Shown here: piece by piece, positions 7,908-16,143 of the stretch
Layout of the letters: every line of letters begins with the position of its first letter
How positions within the stretch are numbered: the first letter of the stretch is position 1
Origin: Clostridiales bacterium
Lineage (GTDB): Bacteria; Bacillota; Clostridia; Christensenellales; Borkfalkiaceae
Direction: 5' to 3'
Assembly (NCBI GenBank): GCA_015055735.1
Contig: SVHP01000018.1
Coordinates: 1-32,377, forward strand
DNA: 32,377 nt
Translations under genes and position numbers: made by a program
Notes under the pieces: generated by a model
Seen by the model: only the letters and a program-made list of their open reading frames with translations
What the model was told of the DNA's origin: nothing
Database searches by the model: none

Positions 7908-7942
7908 TTAAATCGTCCCTGACTTTTGTCGGGGATTTTTTT
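7710..7942 (+). ncRNA. T-box leader 2, short stem I, specifier ATC (Ile)
   Basis: T-box sequence GGGTGGTACCGCGG (7892-7905) and a terminator (TCCCTGAC 7916-7923, GTCGGGGA 7928-7935, T run to 7942). Stem I contains ACGA-A-TAAC (7751-7759) paired with GTTATCGT (7795-7802) and AAAG (7741-7744) with CTTT (7807-7810). The specifier loop 3' side is ATCA (7803-7806), so the codon is ATC, isoleucine. The upper stem is a simple TGCAT/ATGCA hairpin; the AGAGAG and GGTTGGTGCAA distal elements of leader 1 are absent. Its 3' part (7839-7907) is nearly identical to 7523-7590, indicating descent from a duplicated unit. Confidence 0.92.
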
Positions 7943-7976
7943 ATTTAAAGTAAGTAATTTGTATTGGAGGTAGATT

Positions 7977-9350
7977 ATGAAGAAAATTTGTATTTCGGAC
8001 GTTACGTTAAAGGCTATCGACGAACAAGGTTTTTCGTTGACTTTTAGAGAGAAGCTTGCTATTGCAGAAAAACTGGATAGCTTATTAGTGGATTATATTG
8101 AATTACCTACTTTAGCAAATTCAAAGGAAACGGAAATTATTTACCGTACTATTTCTTCATCGTTAAAAAATGCAACTGTAAAGATTCCTGTTGGGGATAG
8201 TGAACAAGGTATAGATTTTGCAGTTAAATGTGTAAAAAAGGCAAAGAAGGTTTGCTTGCAAGTGATTTTACCTGTTTCAACTACGTTGATGGAATATTTT
8301 TATCACTTAAAAGCGCCTATGATGCTAGAAAAAATTGCAAATTTAGTATCTCTTGCTAAGGCAAAATGCGATTTGGTAGAGTTCGTTGCACTTGACGCGT
8401 TTAGGGCAGAAGATGGTTTTGTTGAAACTTGCGCTAAAATTGCGTTTGAAAACGGAGCAAGTATAATTACTATTTGCGATAGCGAAGGTGTGGCTTTACC
8501 AGAAGATTATCCTAACTTAATTAAAAAGATTAAGGACTCATGTGATATTAGCGTACACGTACAACCATCAAACAATCTTTCGATGGCATCAGCGTGCGCA
8601 GTTCAATCTATTAAAGCTGGAGCTGACGGGGTTAAGGCTGCGATAAGTGGCAACTATTTAGACCTTGCAGTTTTTGCCGAAATTATTCGTGCAAAAAGAT
8701 TTAATCTAGATATGGAAACCAAGTTGGATATTACTAATACAAAAACTGTTTCTATTGACGTGTGCGACGTGTTGAAAGGTCAAGTACAAACTGTTGAACA
8801 AACGGTTAATATGGGCTTTGTTGATAATAACTGCACGATTAAAGATATTGCCGAAATAGTTAAGCAATTAGGTTATGAAATTTCCGATTCTGATATCGGC
8901 AAGGTTTTTGAAGAATTTAAGAAAATTACTGCTAAAAAGGAAAGGATTGATACAAAGGAATTGGAAGCGTTAGTTGCAAGCGTTGCAATGCAAGTGCCTT
9001 CTACTTATCACTTGATTAACTACGTTGTTAACAGTGGTAATATTATTCCTGCTACAGCAAACGTTACTTTAGAAAAAGACGGCGAAAAGTTTACAGGTGT
9101 TTCGACTGGTGACGGTCCTATCGACGCTGCTTTTCATGCAATCGAACAAGTCGTTGGTCATCATTATGAACTAGACGATTTTCAAGTTCATGCTGTTACT
9201 AAAGGTAGAGGGGCTGTTGGATCTTCTATAATTAGACTTCGTGCAAATGGGAAGTTGTATCCAGGAAACGGCGTTTCAACCGATATCGTCGGCGCATGTA
9301 TTCGCGCATATATCAATGCGTTGAACAAGATAGTTTACGAGGATAAGTGA
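7977..9350 (+). CDS. LeuA-like protein with degenerate catalytic site and intact leucine-regulatory domain
   Basis: A 457-residue relative of 2-isopropylmalate synthase. The HMGL-like TIM barrel spans about residues 1-240, a linker follows, and the LeuA dimer/regulatory domain covers about 345-457. The regulatory domain is well kept: STGDGPIDAAFHAIEQVV, VTKGRGAVGSS and GNGVSTDIVGA align with the leucine-binding part of true LeuA. The barrel is not: the DTTLRDGEQ motif reads D8-VTLKAIDEQ, the HxHNDLG metal motif reads H194-V-Q196-PSNN, the GERAGN loop shrinks to SGNYLD, and no HxSGIH segment is found. It is therefore unlikely to make isopropylmalate. A leucine-sensing pseudoenzyme or a changed reaction are both possible. 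A strong GGAGG precedes ATG 7977; this is the first gene after both T-boxes. Confidence 0.8.
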   Translation: MKKICISDVTLKAIDEQGFSLTFREKLAIAEKLDSLLVDYIELPTLANSKETEIIYRTISSSLKNATVKIPVGDSEQGIDFAVKCVKKAKKVCLQVILPVSTTLMEYFYHLKAPMMLEKIANLVSLAKAKCDLVEFVALDAFRAEDGFVETCAKIAFENGASIITICDSEGVALPEDYPNLIKKIKDSCDISVHVQPSNNLSMASACAVQSIKAGADGVKAAISGNYLDLAVFAEIIRAKRFNLDMETKLDITNTKTVSIDVCDVLKGQVQTVEQTVNMGFVDNNCTIKDIAEIVKQLGYEISDSDIGKVFEEFKKITAKKERIDTKELEALVASVAMQVPSTYHLINYVVNSGNIIPATANVTLEKDGEKFTGVSTGDGPIDAAFHAIEQVVGHHYELDDFQVHAVTKGRGAVGSSIIRLRANGKLYPGNGVSTDIVGACIRAYINALNKIVYEDK

Positions 9351-9351
9351 T

Positions 9352-11805
9352 ATGAAGTTCTCTTTTCCGGATAAATTCGTCAATGCCAATAGCTTTATTG
9401 AGCTTTGCAATATTGCTCAAGACTACGGCTTTGACGGTATAGAAATTTTTGATGCAAAACAAGAAAAAGAAAGTCATATCGACAGTATTTTTCATACTTC
9501 GATAACGACTGATGCAAAGCGTAAATTGGTAAATAGACACATTTCTATTCCAGTTATATGCTATCCTGAAAAAATAAACGAAAATACCGATAGTGAAGAT
9601 ATAATTAAGTACGTTGAATACGCTTCTATTGCAGGTGTTTCGGGTGTAATTATTAAGTTTGAAAAGTTGTTAAGTACAAAAAAACTTAAAGAACTTTTGC
9701 TATCAGTCATTAAGTATGCTGAAGATTGCAACGTTGATATCTTGATAGAAACTTGCGACGCTTTGGTTAAAACAGAAAAGGTTTTAGAAACCATAAACGT
9801 ATTTGCTTCAGCACGTCTTAGAGTTTGTTGGAATATTCGTGAAACTTTCTTTACGACCAACGAAAGCGCAGACAGTATTATCCAAGCCTTGGGCGCATAT
9901 ATCACTTACGTAAGAATAGGCGATAGAAAAGATGGGGTGAATACTCTTATCGGTGAAGGCGAGCTTCCTGTTCAAGATTTTATGAACGCTCTTCGTTCTT
10001 TAAATTACGACGGGTATATCTCGATTATGGATTCGGGAGAAATAACTAATTCGGATATCTTGCTTACTCATTTTAAGAGTTATATGTCGGCAAAATCTAA
10101 CGTTAAGGAAGAAACGCCTATTTATTATAACCGTTCAAAAACGGGTACGCATCCTTGGAAAAAGTATGACGTTTTGGATTTGACTTTCTCTGAAGTTTTA
10201 GACCAAATGGTTAAGAGTTATCCCGACCAATACGCATTTAAGTATACAACGCTAGATTATACTAGAACTTATTCTGAGTTTAGAGATGACGTAGATAAGG
10301 TAGCGGCGGCTTTGATTTCTTTGGGGGTTGAACCTGGACATCACGTGGCTATTTGGGCAACAAATATTCCACAATGGTTTTTGACCTTTTGGGCAACTGT
10401 AAAGATAGGAGCAGTTTTAGTTACCGTCAATACTGCTTATAAAATTCACGAAGCAGAATATCTTTTGAAACAATCGGATACTCATACTTTGGTTATGATC
10501 GATAGTTGTAAGGATTCTAATTATAAGGAAACTATTGAAGAACTTTGTCCTGAATTAAAAAAGATAAAGCCAGGTCAACCATTGTATTCTAAAAAACTAC
10601 CGTTTTTACGCAACGTTATAACGGTTGGATTTGATATGGACGGTTGCTTAGAATGGAAGGATTTCTTTAAGCGCCACGTCCTAGTGCCTAATGAAGAAGT
10701 TAGAAGAAGAGCGTCTAACGTTAAGAGCGACGATGTGTGCAATATGCAATATACTTCGGGAACAACGGGCTTTCCAAAGGGCGTAATGTTAACGCATAGG
10801 AATATAGTTAACAACGGTAAGATTATCGGCGATAGAATGGATACTTCAACTGCTGATAGAATGATGATTCAAGTACCAATGTTCCACTGCTTTGGAATGG
10901 TGCTTTCAATGACTAACATTATGACTCACGGTGGAACTTTGTGTCCTATACCGTACTTTTCACCAAAGTCTTCACTCGCATGTATAAACGACGAAAAGAT
11001 CACTTGCTTTAACGGCGTTCCGACAATGTTTATCGCAATGTTTAACCACGCTGACTTTGCAAAGACTGATTTTTCATATATTAGAACGGGTATTATGGCA
11101 GGCGCTAACTGTCCACCTGATTTGATGCGTAGGGCGGCAAAAGAAATGAATATGACCGAAATAATAAGCGTTTACGGTCAAACCGAAGCATCTCCTGGTT
11201 GCACGATGGGTGAAGTAAACGAAGATTTGGATCATCGTGTTGAAACTGTAGGTAGCGCATTCCCAGGTGTTGAATGTAAGATTATAAATCCTGAAACAGG
11301 TGAAGAAGTAGCAGTCGGTGAAAACGGTGAATTCGTTGCTCGTGGCTATAATATTATGAAAGGCTATTACAAAATGCCAAAAGCAACCGAGCAAACTATC
11401 GATAAAGAAGGCTGGTTACACAGTGGTGACATTTGTTGTAAAACTGCAGACGGATATTATAAAGTTACGGGTAGATTAAAGGATATGATTATTCGTGGTG
11501 GCGAAAACTTGTATCCTAGAGAAATTGAAGAATTTTACTTGACTAATGAAAAGGTAAAAGACGTTCAAGTCGTAGGCGTACCTGACAGTCGTTACGGTGA
11601 GGAAGCTTGTGCGTATGTAATTTTGAAAAATGGAGTTAGTAGCGACGAAAACGAAATGCGTGAATATGGAAATAGCCATATGGCAAAACATAAGGTGCCT
11701 AGATATTTCGTGTTCGTAAACGAATTCCCTATGAACGCAGCCGGTAAAATATTGAAGTATAAAATGCGTGAAGACGCAATAGAAAAAATAAAAAATATGA
11801 AATAA
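9352..11805 (+). CDS. Fusion: TIM-barrel (sugar isomerase-like) domain plus AMP-forming acyl-CoA synthetase
   Basis: An 817-residue two-domain protein. Residues 1 to about 245 resemble the AP-endonuclease-2/sugar phosphate isomerase TIM barrel (YGFDGIEIFDA near the start, DILIETCD, YVRIGDRKDG, GEGELPVQDF), though several usual metal ligands look changed. From about 265 it is a complete acyl-adenylate ligase: P-loop YTSGTTGFPKG (467-477), YGQTE (608-612), WLHSGD (688-693), GRLKDMIIRGGEN (707-719) and the catalytic Lys799 in AAGKILK. It would activate a carboxylic acid to acyl-CoA with ATP and CoA. Operon context suggests a branched short-chain acid such as isovalerate, isobutyrate or 2-methylbutyrate; this is inference. 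The start follows the previous stop by one base, with GAGG upstream. Confidence 0.85.
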   Translation: MKFSFPDKFVNANSFIELCNIAQDYGFDGIEIFDAKQEKESHIDSIFHTSITTDAKRKLVNRHISIPVICYPEKINENTDSEDIIKYVEYASIAGVSGVIIKFEKLLSTKKLKELLLSVIKYAEDCNVDILIETCDALVKTEKVLETINVFASARLRVCWNIRETFFTTNESADSIIQALGAYITYVRIGDRKDGVNTLIGEGELPVQDFMNALRSLNYDGYISIMDSGEITNSDILLTHFKSYMSAKSNVKEETPIYYNRSKTGTHPWKKYDVLDLTFSEVLDQMVKSYPDQYAFKYTTLDYTRTYSEFRDDVDKVAAALISLGVEPGHHVAIWATNIPQWFLTFWATVKIGAVLVTVNTAYKIHEAEYLLKQSDTHTLVMIDSCKDSNYKETIEELCPELKKIKPGQPLYSKKLPFLRNVITVGFDMDGCLEWKDFFKRHVLVPNEEVRRRASNVKSDDVCNMQYTSGTTGFPKGVMLTHRNIVNNGKIIGDRMDTSTADRMMIQVPMFHCFGMVLSMTNIMTHGGTLCPIPYFSPKSSLACINDEKITCFNGVPTMFIAMFNHADFAKTDFSYIRTGIMAGANCPPDLMRRAAKEMNMTEIISVYGQTEASPGCTMGEVNEDLDHRVETVGSAFPGVECKIINPETGEEVAVGENGEFVARGYNIMKGYYKMPKATEQTIDKEGWLHSGDICCKTADGYYKVTGRLKDMIIRGGENLYPREIEEFYLTNEKVKDVQVVGVPDSRYGEEACAYVILKNGVSSDENEMREYGNSHMAKHKVPRYFVFVNEFPMNAAGKILKYKMREDAIEKIKNMK

Positions 11806-11822
11806 CCCGAAGAGGTGACGTT

Positions 11823-12890
11823 ATGCAAGAAATTAAAATTGAAAAAGCAAAAGTATTAAAAGAAAAACCAGATTTTTCTAAACTTGGTTTTGGTAAGTAT
11901 TTTACCGACCATATGTTCGTTATGGAGTATTCTGACACTGAAGGTTGGAAAAATGCAAGGATTGTTCCATTTGATTATATTCCAATCCATCCAGCATCTA
12001 CCGTTCTTCATTACGGTGCTGAAATATTCGAAGGTATGAAAGCGTATAAGACTTTCGATGGATATCAAATGTTTAGACCACTTGAAAATATTAGAAGAAT
12101 GAACGATTCCGCTGAAAGACTTTGTCTTCCTGCACTTCCTGAAGAATTCACGCTAAAAGCTTTGACCGAACTAATCAATTTGGATTACGAATGGATTCCA
12201 GACAAGGAAGGAACTTCTTTATATATTCGTCCATTTATGTTTGGTAACGACGAGTCTTTGGGTGTTCACGCCGTTCATAACGCAACTTTCGTTATTATTT
12301 TATCGCCTGTTGGTGCGTACTATGCAGAAGGTCTTAACCCTGTAAAAATCAGTATCGAAAGCGAGGACGTTAGAGCCGTTCGTGGTGGAACGGGTTACGC
12401 TAAATGCGGTGGTAATTACGCTGCTAGTATGAGAGCAGGCAAAAGAGCTGCTGCAAAAGGTTTTTCTCAAGTTTTATGGCTTGACGGTGTTGAAAGAAAA
12501 TACATTGAAGAAGTTGGCGCAATGAACGTTATGTTTAAGATTAACGGCGAAATTATTACGCCTATGCTAACGGGTTCAGTTCTACCTGGTATAACAAGAA
12601 AGTCTTGTATTGAAATTTTAAGAGAATGGGGATACAAGGTAAGCGAAAGATTGATTTCAGTTGACGAATTGATTGACGCTGCTAAAAACGGTACTCTCGA
12701 AGAAGCGTGGGGTACGGGAACGGCTGCCGTTATTTCGCCTATAGGACATTTGGTTTATAAAGACGTTGACTACGTTGTTGCTGGCGATAAAATCGGCGAA
12801 CTTGCTCAAAGATTGTACGATGAATTAACAGGTATTCAATGGGGTAAGAATCCTGATAAGCGTGATTGGTGTTATAAGGTAAAAATTTAA
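11823..12890 (+). CDS. ilvE: Branched-chain amino acid aminotransferase
   Basis: A 355-residue class IV PLP aminotransferase. HYGAEIFEGMKAY, RPLENIRRM and SLYIRPFMFG are typical of the longer bacterial BCAT branch, and the PLP-binding lysine is Lys194 in GTGYAKCGGNYAAS. LPGITRKS and EEAWGTGTAA complete the active site. It interconverts Leu, Ile and Val with their 2-oxo acids using glutamate/2-oxoglutarate. It follows the synthetase by 17 bases with an AGAGGTGA ribosome site. In this operon it would provide the last step of amino acid synthesis, or the first step of breakdown if the flux runs the other way. Confidence 0.95.
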   Translation: MQEIKIEKAKVLKEKPDFSKLGFGKYFTDHMFVMEYSDTEGWKNARIVPFDYIPIHPASTVLHYGAEIFEGMKAYKTFDGYQMFRPLENIRRMNDSAERLCLPALPEEFTLKALTELINLDYEWIPDKEGTSLYIRPFMFGNDESLGVHAVHNATFVIILSPVGAYYAEGLNPVKISIESEDVRAVRGGTGYAKCGGNYAASMRAGKRAAAKGFSQVLWLDGVERKYIEEVGAMNVMFKINGEIITPMLTGSVLPGITRKSCIEILREWGYKVSERLISVDELIDAAKNGTLEEAWGTGTAAVISPIGHLVYKDVDYVVAGDKIGELAQRLYDELTGIQWGKNPDKRDWCYKVKI

Positions 12891-13558
12891 TGTTTGATAA
12901 AAGAGTTACCATTTTTTTAGGACATTACGGAAGTGGAAAAACTTTTATATCGGTAAATTACGCCATTGCTCTTGCAAAAATGAACAAGGCTGTAAGCATT
13001 TACGATTTAGATATAGTTAATCCGTATTTTAGAACGATTGACGCTAAAAATATGCTAGATAAAAACAACGTGGAATTAGTTGTTTCACCGTATGCGGAAA
13101 CTAACGTTGATTTACCTGCATTAAATGCTAAGGCGTATAAAATGCTAGACGACTTATCTCGTTATGCAGTAGCTGATATAGGTGGCGACGATAGGGGCGC
13201 TTTGGCTCTCGGTCGTTTTTATGAAAAAATTAAAGCTGAAGATAATTACGATGCGCTCTTTGTCCTTAATAATTGTCGCCCTGAAACGAGAGATATAGAA
13301 GGCGCTATCCAAATAATGAAAGAAATTGAGTGGACGGCAAAACTTAAGTTTACGGGTATTGTAAATAATGCAAACCTTGGAAACGAAACTACCGAACAAA
13401 CGATTTTACGTGGCGTAGATTTTACTAACGAGTTATCAAAAATCACTGGTCTACCCGTTAAGTTTACTGCCGTTAGGCGTGACTTAATAGGTGGTCAACT
13501 AATGAAAATAAAAGAAATATTGCCGATTGACCCTATAAAATACGGGGATTGGCTATAA
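12890..13558 (+). CDS. MinD/CobQ-like P-loop ATPase linked to the oxidoreductase operon
   Basis: A 222-residue SIMIBI-class P-loop protein: Walker A GHYGSGKT (11-18), switch-like segment YDLDIVNPYF (38-47) and Walker B VADIGGDD (94-101). VLNNCRPETRD and GIVNNANLG are typical nucleotide-contact regions. There are no CxxC cluster ligands, so it is not a plain Mrp/NBP35 Fe-S carrier. The start overlaps the ilvE stop by one base (TAATG), so the two are translationally coupled, and the ferredoxin subunit gene starts 11 bases after it. Its function is unknown. Position suggests a role in assembly, activation or control of the oxidoreductase. Confidence 0.8.
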   Translation: MFDKRVTIFLGHYGSGKTFISVNYAIALAKMNKAVSIYDLDIVNPYFRTIDAKNMLDKNNVELVVSPYAETNVDLPALNAKAYKMLDDLSRYAVADIGGDDRGALALGRFYEKIKAEDNYDALFVLNNCRPETRDIEGAIQIMKEIEWTAKLKFTGIVNNANLGNETTEQTILRGVDFTNELSKITGLPVKFTAVRRDLIGGQLMKIKEILPIDPIKYGDWL

Positions 13559-13568
13559 AGGAGAAAAT

Positions 13569-13775
13569 ATGGCAAAAGTAAGTTTTGACGAAGAGTTGTG
13601 TAAAGGTTGTGGACTTTGCGAATTAGCTTGTCCAAAGCAAATTATAATTCTTTCAAAAGAAAAAATTAATGCAAAAGGTTATCATCCAGCGCAAGTAATC
13701 GAACAAGAAAAGTGCATAGGCTGTGCGTTCTGCGCAACTATGTGTCCTGATTCGGTTATTAGGGTTGAAAAGTAG
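13569..13775 (+). CDS. vorD: Ferredoxin-type subunit (delta) of 2-oxoacid:ferredoxin oxidoreductase
   Basis: A 68-residue protein with two classical [4Fe-4S] motifs: Cys11, 14, 17 and 21 followed by Pro, and Cys49, 52, 55 and 59 followed by Pro. It carries electrons between the catalytic site and external ferredoxin. AAAGGAGA lies 6 bases ahead of the start. Subunits B, A and C follow directly, the usual order for the four-subunit VOR/KOR type. Confidence 0.92.
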   Translation: MAKVSFDEELCKGCGLCELACPKQIIILSKEKINAKGYHPAQVIEQEKCIGCAFCATMCPDSVIRVEK

Positions 13776-13784
13776 AGGTGTAAT

Positions 13785-14855
13785 ATGGCAGAAAAAGTAT
13801 TGATGAAAGGTAATGAAGCATTAGCAGAAGCAGCGATAATGGCTGGATGTAGATATTATTTTGGATACCCAATTACTCCACAAACAGAAGTTGCTGCATA
13901 CATGAGTAAACGTATGCCAAAGATCGGTGGAACGTTCTTACAAGCAGAATCTGAAGTTGCCGCAATAAATATGGTTATAGGCGTTTCGGCTTGTGGTAAA
14001 AGGGTTATGACAAGTAGTAGTAGCCCTGGAATTTCATTAAAGAGTGAAGGTATTTCATATCTTGCAGGTTGTGACCTACCTGCTCTTATAATCAACGTAC
14101 AACGTGGTGGTCCTGGTCTTGGTGGTATTCAACCATCTCAATCGGACTATTTCCAAGCGCTTAAAGGTGGTGGACACGGTGATTATAAACTTATAGTTTT
14201 AGCGCCTGCATCTATTCAAGAAATGGTTGATTTAACTTTCAAAGGTTTTGACCTTGCAGACAAGTATAGAATGCAAACCATGATCCTTGCAGACGGTACT
14301 ATGGGTCAAATGATGGAGCCTGTTAGCTTAGAACTTGGACAAGTTAAAGAATACGATAAGCCATGGGCAACGACGGGTACAGGTACTCATGAAGGTAGAA
14401 ACGTAGTAAATTCACTATCGTTAAGCCCTGCTCAACTAGAAGAATGGAATATTTCAAGATATGAAAGATACAAAATAGTCGAACGTGACGAAGTTATGTA
14501 CGAAGAATTCATGATGGACGATGCTGAAATTTGCGTAGTTGCGTTTGGTATTGCTGCGCGTGTTTCTAAAAATGCCGTAATGGAAGCAAGGGCAAAGGGA
14601 ATGAAGGTTGGTATGATTAGACCTATTACATTATGGCCTTTCCCAAAAGATGCATTAAAGAATGCAAGCAAAAAAGTAAAATCTTTCCTATCAGTTGAAC
14701 TTAATATGGGACAAATGGTTGATGACGTAAAACTTGCAATCGATTGTGAAAAACCTGTATATTTCTATGGTAGAACAGGTGGTATCATTATGACACCAAA
14801 CGAAGTTTTAAATAAACTTATTGAAATTGAAAAAGGAGAGGCAAAAGCATGGTAG
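13785..14855 (+). CDS. vorB: 2-oxoacid:ferredoxin oxidoreductase subunit alpha (VorB type)
   Basis: A 356-residue alpha subunit of the VOR/KOR family. The start (LMKGNEALAEAAIMAGCRYY), GYPITPQTEV, LQAESEVAAINMVIGVSACG, TSSSSPGISLKSEGISY and QRGGPGLGGIQPSQSDY are hallmarks of the 3-methyl-2-oxobutanoate dehydrogenase branch. The enzyme oxidatively decarboxylates branched 2-oxo acids to acyl-CoA with ferredoxin, and the reaction is reversible when reduced ferredoxin is available. The assignment to branched substrates rests on family resemblance and on ilvE in the same operon; 2-oxoglutarate specificity cannot be excluded. The stop overlaps the next start by 7 bases. Confidence 0.92.
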   Translation: MAEKVLMKGNEALAEAAIMAGCRYYFGYPITPQTEVAAYMSKRMPKIGGTFLQAESEVAAINMVIGVSACGKRVMTSSSSPGISLKSEGISYLAGCDLPALIINVQRGGPGLGGIQPSQSDYFQALKGGGHGDYKLIVLAPASIQEMVDLTFKGFDLADKYRMQTMILADGTMGQMMEPVSLELGQVKEYDKPWATTGTGTHEGRNVVNSLSLSPAQLEEWNISRYERYKIVERDEVMYEEFMMDDAEICVVAFGIAARVSKNAVMEARAKGMKVGMIRPITLWPFPKDALKNASKKVKSFLSVELNMGQMVDDVKLAIDCEKPVYFYGRTGGIIMTPNEVLNKLIEIEKGEAKAW

Positions 14856-15595
14856 TATTTGAAAAAACCAAAGGTTTAACCGATAATCCACTTCATTATT
14901 GCCCAGGTTGTACACACGGAATTATTCACCGTCTAGTTGCTGAAGCATTAGAAGAATTAGGGGTAACAAATAGAACTATTGGTATTGCATCAGTAGGATG
15001 TTCAGTATTCTCATATAATTATTTTAACTGCGATATGATACAAGCAGCGCACGGTAGAGCTCCAGCAGTTGCTACGGGCGCAAAAAGGGCAAATCCAAAC
15101 AATATAGTATTTACTTATCAAGGCGATGGTGACCTTGCTGCTATCGGTACTGCTGAAACGGTACATTCGGCTGCAAGAAATGAAAATATAACTATAATTT
15201 TCGTTAACAACGCTATTTATGGTATGACTGGTGGTCAAATGGCTCCAACAACTCTTCCAAATCAAGTTACGCAAACTTCGCCATATGGTAGAGACGTTAC
15301 CGTTGTTGGTTATCCTATTAAAGTTTGTGAAATGCTTTCACAAGTTGACGGTGCATCTTATTTAGAAAGAGTTGCCGTTAATAACGTAAAGAATATTAAA
15401 AAGGCAAAACAAGCAATTTTACACGCTTTCAAAAACCAAATTGAAGGCAAAGGTTTCTCGTTGATAGAAGTTCTATCTACTTGCCCAACAAACTGGGGTG
15501 TGTCTCCAAAAGATGCGCTTAAATGGCTAGAAGAAAATATGGAAAAACACTATCCATTAGGAGTATTCAAAGACAAGTATAAGGAGGAAAAGTAG
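14849..15595 (+). CDS. vorA: 2-oxoacid:ferredoxin oxidoreductase subunit beta (TPP-binding)
   Basis: A 248-residue TPP-binding subunit. CPGCTHGIIHRL, then GCSVFSYNYFNCD and HGRAPAVATGAKRANP, the GDGDLAAIGTAE magnesium/TPP motif and NNAIYGMTGGQMAPTT are in the standard order. It holds the thiamine diphosphate where the 2-oxo acid is cleaved or formed. The AAAAAGGAGAGG ribosome site lies inside the end of vorB, and the coding regions overlap by 7 bases, indicating coupled translation. Confidence 0.93.
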   Translation: MVVFEKTKGLTDNPLHYCPGCTHGIIHRLVAEALEELGVTNRTIGIASVGCSVFSYNYFNCDMIQAAHGRAPAVATGAKRANPNNIVFTYQGDGDLAAIGTAETVHSAARNENITIIFVNNAIYGMTGGQMAPTTLPNQVTQTSPYGRDVTVVGYPIKVCEMLSQVDGASYLERVAVNNVKNIKKAKQAILHAFKNQIEGKGFSLIEVLSTCPTNWGVSPKDALKWLEENMEKHYPLGVFKDKYKEEK

Positions 15596-15596
15596 T

Positions 15597-16127
15597 ATGA
15601 CGAGTAAAATCCTTATTGCAGGTTTTGGTGGACAAGGTATTCTTTTTGCTGGTAAAGCACTTGCTTTTACAGGCTTAAAAGCCGACAAGGAAGTAAGTTG
15701 GCTTCCTTCATACGGTCCTGAAATGCGTGGTGGTACAGCAAATTGTAGCGTTACTATAAGCGACGAACCTATCGGATCTCCAATCGTTGATAAACCTGAT
15801 ATTTTAGTTGCTATGAACTTGCCTTCGTTAGAAAAGTACTTAAATGAAACGGAAAAGAACGGTTATATTATATTTGACAGTTCGCTAATTAGTAAAGAAG
15901 TTGTTAGAGAAGACGTTTCTATAGTAGGTATTCCTGCAACTAAATTAGCAACTGATAACGGACTAGATGGATTAGCAAACATGATTATTATGGGCAAAGT
16001 TATAAGAGAAACTAGCGTATTAACTTTGGATCAAATCAAAAATAGTCTATCTCAAATGGTCCCAGCTAAAAAAGCAGAATTACTAGAAAAGAATATTAAA
16101 GCGATTGAATTAGGTTTTAATTATTAA
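15597..16127 (+). CDS. vorC: 2-oxoacid:ferredoxin oxidoreductase subunit gamma
   Basis: A 176-residue gamma subunit: ILIAGFGGQGILFAGKALA at the N-terminus, the WLPSYGPEMRGGTANC motif and VDKPDILVAMN. This domain helps bind CoA. It starts one base after the beta stop, with AAGGAGG upstream, and ends the eight-gene operon; a terminator follows. Confidence 0.93.
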   Translation: MTSKILIAGFGGQGILFAGKALAFTGLKADKEVSWLPSYGPEMRGGTANCSVTISDEPIGSPIVDKPDILVAMNLPSLEKYLNETEKNGYIIFDSSLISKEVVREDVSIVGIPATKLATDNGLDGLANMIIMGKVIRETSVLTLDQIKNSLSQMVPAKKAELLEKNIKAIELGFNY

Positions 16128-16143
16128 TATTTAGAAAAATTAG

